A stretch of DNA of 10,087 bases from contig CAIJTL010000371.1 in assembly GCA_903823545.1 (NCBI GenBank), forward strand, positions 1 to 10,087, given 5' to 3'. Positions 1 through 6,833 of the stretch are shown here, piece by piece. Position numbers and translations under genes: made by a program. Each line of letters starts with the position of its first letter. Positions within the stretch are counted from its first letter, which is position 1. The DNA comes from an uncultured Planctomycetaceae bacterium. Its GTDB lineage: Bacteria > Planctomycetota > Planctomycetia > Planctomycetales > Planctomycetaceae. Under the pieces are notes generated by a model. The model worked only from the letters and a program-made list of their open reading frames with translations. It ran no database searches and was not told the origin of the DNA.

Positions 1-30
1 AGCAATCGCAATCAAAATGGGGAACAGCAT
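1..30 (-). CDS. Possible 5' end of a membrane or exported protein gene, cut by the window edge
   Basis: An ATG at 28-30 on the minus strand opens a frame that runs off the left edge after ten codons, reading MLFPILIAIA. The peptide is strongly hydrophobic, as expected of a signal peptide or first membrane helix. A GGAG Shine-Dalgarno-like element lies nine bases upstream, at about 40-43. A candidate ECF-type promoter lies at 88-114, which would give a leader of about 50 bases. Nothing can be said about function. Ten codons cannot establish a gene, so this is a tentative call resting on the combination of promoter match, ribosome site and hydrophobic start. Confidence 0.27.
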   Translation of the reverse strand, partial: MLFPILIAIA

Positions 31-87
31 CGAAACCAGCTCCACTTCAGCAAATCTATGGCGAACAAATCGTTGATTCAGACAGTA

Positions 88-114
88 GTCGAGCGAGTCG
101 CACGCAGATCGACA
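88..114 (-). promoter_or_regulatory. Candidate ECF42-type promoter (TGTCGA, 17-base spacer, CGAC)
   Basis: On the minus strand TGTCGA (114 to 109) is followed after 17 bases by CGAC (91 to 88). From memory, the target promoters described for ECF42 sigma factors in Streptomyces have TGTCGA at -35 and CG(A/T)C at -10. The site lies between the stop codon of the ECF42 gene (132) and the possible gene start at 30, pointing to that start. TGTCGA is not rare in this GC-rich, TCG-rich sequence, so chance is a real alternative; only this copy among those checked near the sigma gene has a CG(A/T)C at ECF-like spacing. Confidence 0.3.
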
Positions 115-131
115 ACGGCTCAAAAAGTTTT

Positions 132-1376
132 TCAAGAAAGTTCGCGAAGCCGCATTTCGAGAAATCGCCGCTCTGGCATTTGTTGAGCCAGATCCAAGGC
201 GCGTCGATAAGACCTCTGAGCGGCAGCAGACCGCCCCAACCGACGAGAGAGATCGGCATGAGCCGCGTGAGCCAAGTGGTATTCGAGCAGATCGCCTCTA
301 GCGAAAATGGCCTCAATCAGCTCGATCCCAGCCAACGGCCCGTTACGCATCGCGACGGCCACGGCCCGATTCAGTTCGACAATCGGCGAGCGATCAGCCT
401 GTAGAAGCAAGTCATAGTAGGCAACAATCTGTGACCAATCAGTTTCATCGGGACTCAAGGCCACGGAATGAACGGACGAAATCGCCGCTTGAATGGCGTG
501 AGTCCCGACTTCTCCCGAAGAAAATGCCAGCTCAACCAGCGAACGCCCTTCGGCGATCAACTCTCGGTTCCAGAGCGAACGATCCTGATCTTCGAGCAAG
601 ATCAAATCGCCGTCCTGAGAGGTTCGCGCCAATCGCCGCGATTCGTGCAGCAGCATCAGCGCGAGCAACCCAAGAACCTCTGAGTCCGGCAACAACTGAC
701 TCAGCAATCGCCCCAGCCGAATCGCTTCACCCGAAAGATCCGGACGAGTCAGCGATTCGCCCGATGAAGCCGAATACCCTTCGTTGAAGACGAGATAAAC
801 AACAGCCAGGACTGACTCCAAACGATCCGGGAGATCGTCAATCGACGGTATCACATACGGAATCTTGGCATCTCGAATCTTGGCCTTACCACGCACAATG
901 CGTTGAGCAATCGTCGAAGGGGTCGTCAGAAACGCACTCGCAATCGCCTCGGTCGAAAGCCCACAGACCTCGCGCAACGTGAGCGCGATCTGAGTGCTCG
1001 GTGACAGCGCCGGGTGACAACACGTGAAGATCAAACGCAATCGGTCATCCTCAACGCCATCATTGGAGGACTCATCACACGTAGTCGTTTCAACTTTCTT
1101 CGCCAATTCTGACAGCGAGGCATCGAAACGGGCTCGCCGACGCATGATATCGATGGCCTTGAATCTCGCTGTGGAAACCAGCCAGGCTCGCAGTTTTTCC
1201 GGAACACCTTCGCGAGACCACTGCTCTACGGCCGCAGCAAACGCATCATGCATCGACTCTTCGGCCAGATCGAAATCACCGAGCAAACGAATCAGCGTCG
1301 CCAACACTCGGCGCGATTCGGTGCGATATGCCTCACCGACAATCTCGCGAATTTGTTCGAGGTTGCTCTGAGCCAT
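132..1376 (-). CDS. ECF RNA polymerase sigma factor, ECF42 type (DUF6596-containing)
   Basis: Alternative sigma factor of 414 residues, roughly twice the length of a minimal ECF factor, which would direct RNA polymerase to a small promoter set. Sigma-2 spans about 15-85, with the WLVSTARFKAIDIMRRR segment (65-81) typical of regions 2.3-2.4. The hallmark DDRLRLIFTCCHPALS is at 110-125. The sigma-4 helix-turn-helix follows at about 128-168. A DUF6596-like stretch with FNEGY (197-201) and LMLLHESRR (240-248) comes next, then a helical TPR-like tail (about 315-414) ending in RSYRRALDLAQQ. In this family the C-terminal extension is thought to replace a separate anti-sigma factor. The frame is also open from a GTG at 1406, but the ATG at 1376 has GGAG three bases upstream and matches the usual family N-terminus, so it is preferred. 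The usual DGPF/YCII-like partner gene is not upstream; the neighbour there is a surface protein 155 bp away. Family assignment is firm; target genes are unknown. Confidence 0.93.
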   Translation of the reverse strand: MAQSNLEQIREIVGEAYRTESRRVLATLIRLLGDFDLAEESMHDAFAAAVEQWSREGVPEKLRAWLVSTARFKAIDIMRRRARFDASLSELAKKVETTTCDESSNDGVEDDRLRLIFTCCHPALSPSTQIALTLREVCGLSTEAIASAFLTTPSTIAQRIVRGKAKIRDAKIPYVIPSIDDLPDRLESVLAVVYLVFNEGYSASSGESLTRPDLSGEAIRLGRLLSQLLPDSEVLGLLALMLLHESRRLARTSQDGDLILLEDQDRSLWNRELIAEGRSLVELAFSSGEVGTHAIQAAISSVHSVALSPDETDWSQIVAYYDLLLQADRSPIVELNRAVAVAMRNGPLAGIELIEAIFARGDLLEYHLAHAAHADLSRRLGRSAAAQRSYRRALDLAQQMPERRFLEMRLRELS

Positions 1377-1531
1377 GACTCCGATCTTCAAACTCGCTTT
1401 CCGCACAATGTGAGGTTCTGCATTTGCCCCGGTCAGTCTGCGATGTTAGACGAACTTCCCAAGAAATGTAGACTGGCCAGACAACGTCACGCACGAGCGG
1501 GCGACTGAATCACAGACGACAATCGACACAA

Positions 1532-4500
1532 CTATGGCGTCTCATCGTCCAAGATCGACAACAGCATTTGGCTCAGCCCAAGCGATGCACCAACTGTTGG
1601 CGAGCCGAGTGTCACTTGCAGTGTGCGAGTCCCATCGACGACGAGATTATTCAGAACAGATACGCGAATCGTTTTCGAAACCTCTCCCTCAGCAAAAGTG
1701 AGCGTTCCGCTAACGGGTTTAAAGTCTTTTCCAGAAACCGCCGTTCCGCCGGTCACGGCATATTTCACGCTGATCCCTTTTTGGCTGCCGCTCGTACGAG
1801 TCACGGTTAGGTCGATGAAGCCCGCATCTTCTCGCACGTCTGCGGCCGCTTGGCTGAACTGAATCGTTCCTGGGGCGTTGATCTCATCATCAATGATCGT
1901 GATGACGACCGTCTTCAAAACACCCAGCACTCCTCCGTTTGAAGCATTGACCAGACGCAATGAAAATCGCTCATTCGGATCAATGCGATGGTCATTGAGA
2001 ATATTGATGCGGATCGTTTTCGATGTTTCATTCTCCGCAAAGACGAGCGTTCCAAACCCGGATGTGAAATCGACGTTGCTGTTTGCTGTGATTCCGGAAG
2101 TTGCGTACTGGACTTTGATCACACCTTTTTGGCCGAGAACTCGATCAACAGTGATATCAATGAATCCGCTCTCCTCGTGGATCGATGCGACAGCGTCACG
2201 GACTTGAAACTTGCCCGGAGCAGCAACTTCATCGTCGCGAATCGTCACAGTGGCTATCGACTGAGTTCCAAGCACCGAGTTGTCGGGCAACGCGTTACTC
2301 AACGGGGCGCTCAACGAGACTTGGAATGTTTCGTTCGGTTCGACGATGCTGTCGTTGAGAATCGGCACGGTAAATGACTTCGTCACTTCGCCATCCGCAA
2401 ACGTGAGCGTTCCGCTGTTCCCGCTGAAATCAACAGCGGAGATCGAAGTCCCACTCGAAGTTGTGTAATTAACGCTGACGGAACCGTTGCTGCCGCCGAC
2501 TCGATCGACAGTGATCGTCGCGGTTCCAGCATTCTCGTTGACCGCGATCATCGATTGTTCGAACTGCAACAGTCCTGCGGAACTCCCCGCGTATCCGACT
2601 TGCAACGAGCCGCCGAAGCTCGTCACCCAAATCTCGGCGGGATTGTATGGGTTGTAGATGACTCGTTCCGGATGCCGGAATTTGTAGGCGTCCACTTGAG
2701 TAAACGTGGGCGAGGCGGATCGCAGATTATCGGTGTACCACAAGCCTTCGGTTTCCGTGGTGACATACATCTCGTTCGTATTTGTCGGGCTGACGGTCGC
2801 CGATTCGACTCGATCAAGCGTCAAGATCCGAGTCCACGTCTTCCCGCGATCCATAGTTTTGTAGAGCCCCCCCTGCCCTGTCGAACCGGCACTCCATCCG
2901 TTGAAGACTCCCGCGTACCACGTGTTTTGCGCCGAGTCGGTCGGATCAATGACAACGTCCTTCGTCCAAAACTTCATTCCCCTGCTCGACCGATCTTGCC
3001 AAGTCGCTCCGCCATTCGTGCTGACGAACACTCCGCTGCTCGCGGTGAAATCGCTGTTCCCATCCAGTCGCCCCGAATAGCTGACGACGAGCGTCCCATC
3101 CTTGAGCACCTGCAAGACATTCGCGTGTCCTTGAGTACGCGGCGGCGTTCCGAGCTTACGCCACGTGGACTTCGCTCCGAGCTGCAAATTGTCCGTGACG
3201 TAGATCCCTCCCGCCGTGGAATGCGCGACGCACGCATAAAGCCGATTCGGCTTGTTCGGATCGCTCGCCACCCAACTCACCGCGTGGCCGAAATCATGCA
3301 GCGTTTGCCAAGTCACTCCTTTATCGGCAGAGAAAACCACTTTGCCCGTTGCGGGATTGATGATGTCATCGCGCAGCGTCGTGCTTTGATACAGATCATG
3401 AACCGACGCGGTCGCCGCATACATGACGCCGTTCGGTTGCGTGATTGCTCGATACGTCGAGTTCAACGTCAGACCTTGATAACCGCGTGACCAAGATCGT
3501 CCGCCGTCATCGCTCAACAAGCCGCTGATGTCCGTGTACGACGCGAAGAGATGCGTCGGATCGGCCCACGTCACGCCCCAGGCGCTGTCGTTGTCCAAGC
3601 CTGAACTGTGATAAGCCCCCCCCGAAACGATCGGACTTCCCGCTGCATTGAGCTGACCGGCCGCGACGTTCAAGTTCTTCCAAGTCGCGCCACCATCGTC
3701 ACTCAAATGAGAGAACCCGAAATCGGTGATGATGACTTCGTTGGCATTGGTCGCAGAAACATCAAGGCCGAGTGCCGTCTCCCCATAAGTCGAACCTTTG
3801 TCTCCACCGTCTCCCGCCCATCCGGTTTGAATATTCCCGTTGTTTGTGGTGTTGAATACGCTCAGCCACGACAGACCCCCGTCAGTCGTTTTAAAGATTG
3901 TCGGCCTTCCGGTATCGCTGCCGCCTCCGACGTAAGCAACGTTGATGTTGTTCTGCGCCATGTCGATGAAAAATGGATAAGCACCAGCGGCGACTCCAGT
4001 CGCTCGTTGCTGCCAAGTTCCTACGTTCGCAGAACTATTCGCACTGTTTTCCGCAGCAGCGATGTCGAGCGAATAGATCGAGCGATATCCGTAGTACTCG
4101 CTACCGAGAATGCCACCGTAGATCGTTCCTTGATCGCGAGTGACACCAATGAGCCGAGTAACGCCATCTTGCTTGGCCCCGGTGAACGATACGAATCCTT
4201 GTCCACTCGGCAGCCCTCTGATCGACGCCAGCGAAAAGTTTTGGCCGCCGTCATTGGATACGAGCAATCCCTCATTTGTGCCGATGTAAATATCCGCGCC
4301 GTCGAAGAACGCTCCGGCGATGTGAATCCCCGATCCAGAATCGAGCCCAACGTACTTCGCAGCGAACGTGTCACCGCCATCTAGCGACATAAACAGAGTC
4401 CCGTAGTTCGTCACGAGCACTCGGTTCGGATCAGTGCCGTCACCTAACACGGTCACGACACTGAAATCCGTCGGATCGCCAACCAGATGCGTCCACGTCT

Positions 4501-4939
4501 TACCACCATCAACGCTTTTCACAGGTGCGAGGATATCTCGCGCATCTCTCGATCCCGAATCAAGTCCATAAAGAATGTTCGGATCGCTGGTGAAAGAGAC
4601 TCGTGCTTCGGGACCACCTTGAATCTGTCGAAAGTCGACAATGTCCCAACTCGATCCGCGTGAGGAGGTATGCAGAATTTGGCTCATGTCGGATGCAACG
4701 TAAATCTCATCCGAATTGAATGGCGAGATTGCAGGAACGAACATCGCACCGCCACCACCGATCCCTCGCGGCTCAAACGCAGTCACAGCGGATAAAAGAT
4801 CGCGAGCCTCTAATGACTCAACCTGCTGAGCGACGAGCATGTCAACCTGTACCCTCAACCCAAGCCTGATTCGAAAACGAGAGCGATGTGCCGACGGCAA
4901 TCCCCGATCGAACCAGCGCAGCAGCATCCCGATTAACAT
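1532..4939 (-). CDS. Large exported Asp-box beta-propeller protein (GH74 xyloglucanase-like) with three C-terminal Calx-beta domains
   Basis: Protein of 1135 residues. The arginine-rich N-terminus lacks a classical signal peptide but carries VESLEARDLLSA (40-51), resembling the LEPR-XLL signature of planctomycete secreted proteins. Residues about 52-785 contain ten Asp-box (BNR) motifs, near 92, 142, 185, 228, 351, 413, 476, 537, 640 and 695, a spacing that fits two tandem seven-bladed propellers. IGGGG (60-64) followed by IYVASD, and FASYTD (465-470), resemble the two GH74 segments holding the catalytic aspartates, here Asp84 and Asp470; this comparison is from memory. Three Calx-beta domains follow (about 790-909, 910-1024, 1025-1135), joined by DDE-x-x-APG linkers. 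The third has DGTRT where the others have (E/D)PNE, so one calcium ligand may be lost. The protein stops at the end of domain 3, with no anchor, dockerin or sorting tail. The role may be polysaccharide hydrolysis or non-catalytic binding (VPS10/sortilin-like). The first ATG has only a weak ribosome site; ATG at 4927 is an alternative. Confidence 0.88.
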   Translation of the reverse strand: MLIGMLLRWFDRGLPSAHRSRFRIRLGLRVQVDMLVAQQVESLEARDLLSAVTAFEPRGIGGGGAMFVPAISPFNSDEIYVASDMSQILHTSSRGSSWDIVDFRQIQGGPEARVSFTSDPNILYGLDSGSRDARDILAPVKSVDGGKTWTHLVGDPTDFSVVTVLGDGTDPNRVLVTNYGTLFMSLDGGDTFAAKYVGLDSGSGIHIAGAFFDGADIYIGTNEGLLVSNDGGQNFSLASIRGLPSGQGFVSFTGAKQDGVTRLIGVTRDQGTIYGGILGSEYYGYRSIYSLDIAAAENSANSSANVGTWQQRATGVAAGAYPFFIDMAQNNINVAYVGGGSDTGRPTIFKTTDGGLSWLSVFNTTNNGNIQTGWAGDGGDKGSTYGETALGLDVSATNANEVIITDFGFSHLSDDGGATWKNLNVAAGQLNAAGSPIVSGGAYHSSGLDNDSAWGVTWADPTHLFASYTDISGLLSDDGGRSWSRGYQGLTLNSTYRAITQPNGVMYAATASVHDLYQSTTLRDDIINPATGKVVFSADKGVTWQTLHDFGHAVSWVASDPNKPNRLYACVAHSTAGGIYVTDNLQLGAKSTWRKLGTPPRTQGHANVLQVLKDGTLVVSYSGRLDGNSDFTASSGVFVSTNGGATWQDRSSRGMKFWTKDVVIDPTDSAQNTWYAGVFNGWSAGSTGQGGLYKTMDRGKTWTRILTLDRVESATVSPTNTNEMYVTTETEGLWYTDNLRSASPTFTQVDAYKFRHPERVIYNPYNPAEIWVTSFGGSLQVGYAGSSAGLLQFEQSMIAVNENAGTATITVDRVGGSNGSVSVNYTTSSGTSISAVDFSGNSGTLTFADGEVTKSFTVPILNDSIVEPNETFQVSLSAPLSNALPDNSVLGTQSIATVTIRDDEVAAPGKFQVRDAVASIHEESGFIDITVDRVLGQKGVIKVQYATSGITANSNVDFTSGFGTLVFAENETSKTIRINILNDHRIDPNERFSLRLVNASNGGVLGVLKTVVITIIDDEINAPGTIQFSQAAADVREDAGFIDLTVTRTSGSQKGISVKYAVTGGTAVSGKDFKPVSGTLTFAEGEVSKTIRVSVLNNLVVDGTRTLQVTLGSPTVGASLGLSQMLLSILDDETP

Positions 4940-4985
4940 GGTGCGATCAACCTGTCTTGCATCGTGGATGGGGCAAGGGCAAACC

Positions 4986-5050
4986 AGTTCGTAGTTCGAC
5001 CTTTCAGCGGTCCATGCAGAGAGTACCGCCCCAAAGCGGAACTACGAACT
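4986..5050. repeat. 65-bp imperfect palindrome, REP-like intergenic element
   Basis: The outer 12 bases AGTTCGTAGTTC (4986-4997) pair perfectly with GAACTACGAACT (5039-5050). Extending inward, the two 28-base arms (4986-5013 and 5023-5050) match at 21 of 28 positions, including an inner GCGGT/ACCGC block, around a 9-base loop. The element is about 46 bases upstream of the surface-protein start codon. It resembles dispersed palindromes I associate with planctomycete intergenic DNA, but copy number cannot be judged from one window. It could also be an operator or an RNA hairpin if transcribed. Confidence 0.8.
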
Positions 5051-5424
5051 CATCTTTACTCAAACCCGAAAGTTAGAAACGCCGCTACGAATGCGAGGAA
5101 AGTCTGACACGGCACTCTACGGCAAACGAACGACTACAAGACTTCGACGAATCTTGGTCAAGTTGTTTGTATGCAATCGTGCTGACATCTTTGCAACAAC
5201 ATTCGTTTCGCGCAGGATCATTCTTTGATGTCGCCAAAATGCCTCATCGTTGATCGCATTCAATGATCTGGATCTGACGACTTTTAAATTCGGCAGCGGC
5301 TTGCCTTAAGAGAAGATGAACTCCGCAGTTCACCGATTGTGCCTTCGTTGCAACCTCTTAGCCTTGAGAGTGGCTCAGTGGCAGGACCCCTTGTTATGGT
5401 GATACCCGAACGACGCTTCATACA

Positions 5425-5455
5425 CCCACCGACCCCGCCCATACCCGCCCTCCCC
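5425..5455 (-). promoter_or_regulatory. G-quadruplex-forming motif upstream of the efflux operon
   Basis: The plus strand has six runs of three or four C (5425-5427, 5433-5436, 5438-5440, 5444-5446, 5448-5450, 5452-5455), so the minus strand has six G-runs separated by one to five bases. This exceeds the usual requirement of four G-runs with loops of seven or fewer. The block ends 40 bases before the chosen ATG of the adaptor gene and lies on the template strand for that operon. The motif is directly visible; any regulatory effect is inference. Confidence 0.6.
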
Positions 5456-5495
5456 GTTGCAGGATGTAGGGACAACGCTCCAAGGCGCTGCTCCG

Positions 5496-6833
5496 ATGAG
5501 TTCCAAAACAACTACAGTTGAACAAACCTTGCCCGTATCGATTTCAAAGCTGCGCTGGTTGCCGTGGCTTTTCATGGTCGGCATCGCGGGTGCTGCGTGG
5601 CATTACCAAACCTTGTGGCGACCTTGGCTCGCACAGATGACCGCCGCCAACGCCCCTCCAGCAAAGCAGCCACCGAGACCGATCCCTGTCGTCACCGCCA
5701 CCGTGAAGCAACGAGATCTCAACCTCTATCTCAACGGACTCGGAACCGTCACCGCATTTAAGACCGTCACCGTTCGCAGCCGTGTCGAAGGGGAATTGCA
5801 GAAGGTCACGTTTGAAGAAGGTCAGATGGTTCGCGAAGGAGACTTGCTCGCGGAAATCGATCCCCGCCCTTACGAAGTGCAGCGTGATCAGGCAGAAGGC
5901 CAATTGGCCAAAGAAGAGGCCACGCTGAAATCGGCCAAGCAGGTTCTGGCTCGCTACAACCAATTACTGCCACTGAAGACGGTGACGCAACAGGAAGTCG
6001 ACGAACAAAACGCCGTCGTGCAGCAGACAGAAGGTGGCCTGCAAACGACGCGAGCAATGCTCGACAACGCGAAGCTGCAATTAACGTACTGTCACATCAC
6101 CGCGCCGATCAGCGGCCGTATTGGACTGCGGCTCGTCGATCAAGGAAACATCGTTCGCGCGAACGATACCAACGGCATTGCAGTGATCACTCAACTGCAA
6201 CCGATCTCGCTGCTGTTCACGATTCCGCAAGACGACATCATCCGCGTGCAAAAAGAAATGCGAGAAGGCGAGTCGCTCGCCGTCGACGCCTTTGATCGCG
6301 ACTTCAAGACAAAGCTCGCAACTGGCAAGCTTGTGGCAATCGACAATCAAGTTGATCCAACCACCGGAACCGTTCGATTGAAAGCGGTGTTTGAAAACAC
6401 GGACAGCAGCCTATTCCCGAACCAATTCGTCAACGCTCGCTTGCTGGTCGACACTCAGCACAACACTTTGACGGTCCCGTCCGCCGCCATTCAGCGAGGT
6501 CCCAATTCGACGTTCGTCTATGTCGTTCAACCGGACGAGTCCGTCGAACTTCGCAACATCGAGATCGGCCCGGCAGAAGGAACGGAGACTTCGATTCGGT
6601 CAGGTTTGTCAGTCGGTGACGTCGTCGTGACGGAAGGTCTCGACAAACTGCAACCGGGATCGAACGTCACGACCAAAGATAAAACGCAATCGTCTGACAA
6701 ATCAGGCGAACGAAGTGCCGCCACCGCTCCCATGAATTCGGATGCCGCAAAGCCTGGGCGACCGATGCCACCCCATTCGCCGGACACTCACGCAGTCAAG
6801 GACGACGTCGACACGAAGAAGGACTCGCGATGA
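5496..6833 (+). CDS. mdtA: RND efflux periplasmic adaptor (membrane fusion protein), MdtA-like
   Basis: The adaptor links an inner-membrane RND pump to an outer-membrane channel. The protein has 445 residues (E. coli MdtA is about 415). An N-terminal membrane anchor lies at about 20-36. The first lipoyl half is at about 88-127 ([13 protein letters not shown], then [13 protein letters not shown]). An alpha-helical coiled-coil hairpin follows at about 128-195, and the second lipoyl half contains [14 protein letters not shown] (197-210). The beta-barrel domain covers about 232-320, with [16 protein letters not shown] at 282-297, and the membrane-proximal domain about 325-392. A hydrophilic Lys/Asp/Ser-rich tail fills 393-445. 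The frame is open upstream from a TTG at 5457, but ATG 5496 has AAGG ten bases upstream and places the membrane anchor near the N-terminus, so I prefer it. The stop codon overlaps the pump start by four bases, indicating translational coupling. Substrate is unknown; MdtABC in E. coli handles novobiocin and bile salts. Confidence 0.93.
   Translation: MSSKTTTVEQTLPVSISKLRWLPWLFMVGIAGAAWHYQTLWRPWLAQMTAANAPPAKQPPRPIPVVTATVKQRDLNLYLNGLGTVTAFKTVTVRSRVEGELQKVTFEEGQMVREGDLLAEIDPRPYEVQRDQAEGQLAKEEATLKSAKQVLARYNQLLPLKTVTQQEVDEQNAVVQQTEGGLQTTRAMLDNAKLQLTYCHITAPISGRIGLRLVDQGNIVRANDTNGIAVITQLQPISLLFTIPQDDIIRVQKEMREGESLAVDAFDRDFKTKLATGKLVAIDNQVDPTTGTVRLKAVFENTDSSLFPNQFVNARLLVDTQHNTLTVPSAAIQRGPNSTFVYVVQPDESVELRNIEIGPAEGTETSIRSGLSVGDVVVTEGLDKLQPGSNVTTKDKTQSSDKSGERSAATAPMNSDAAKPGRPMPPHSPDTHAVKDDVDTKKDSR

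Larger units (their letters stand above)
4940..5495. other. Divergent intergenic region of 556 bases without a convincing gene
   Basis: This stretch separates the starts of the surface-protein gene (minus) and the efflux operon (plus), so promoters for both should lie here. It holds a 65-bp palindrome at 4986-5050 and a C-rich/G-rich block at 5425-5455. Between 5051 and 5424 I see no repeat, RNA gene or conserved motif, and no pair of -35/-10 boxes at acceptable spacing. Short open frames here have no family resemblance and poor starts, and are taken as noise. No regulator gene (TetR, MarR or two-component) is present. Confidence 0.75.

Noticed and set aside
1377..1406. Extended N-terminus of the sigma factor from GTG at 1406
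   Set aside because: ATG 1376 has a GGAG site and gives the usual ECF42 N-terminus; the ten extra residues do not resemble the family.
1473..1480. CTGGCCAG palindrome between the sigma and surface-protein genes as a terminator
   Set aside because: It is only eight bases, without loop or T-tract, so it does not support a terminator call.
1523..1560. ECF42 autoregulatory promoter upstream of the sigma gene (TGTCGA at 1523-1528 and 1555-1560, minus strand)
   Set aside because: Neither copy has CG(A/T)C at a plausible -10 distance, and this hexamer is frequent in the local TCG-rich composition.
2555..3490. Long plus-strand open frame of 311 codons opposite the surface-protein gene
   Set aside because: It is antisense to a gene with clear domains, is rich in Arg and low in recognisable structure, and reflects codon bias of the opposite strand.
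5457..5495. Extended N-terminus of the adaptor from TTG at 5457
   Set aside because: No ribosome site precedes it, it abuts the C-rich block, and ATG 5496 places the membrane anchor at a normal distance from the start.
5284..5521. Short open frames on both strands in the divergent intergenic region
   Set aside because: They have no ribosome sites or recognisable motifs, and they overlap each other and the start of the adaptor gene.
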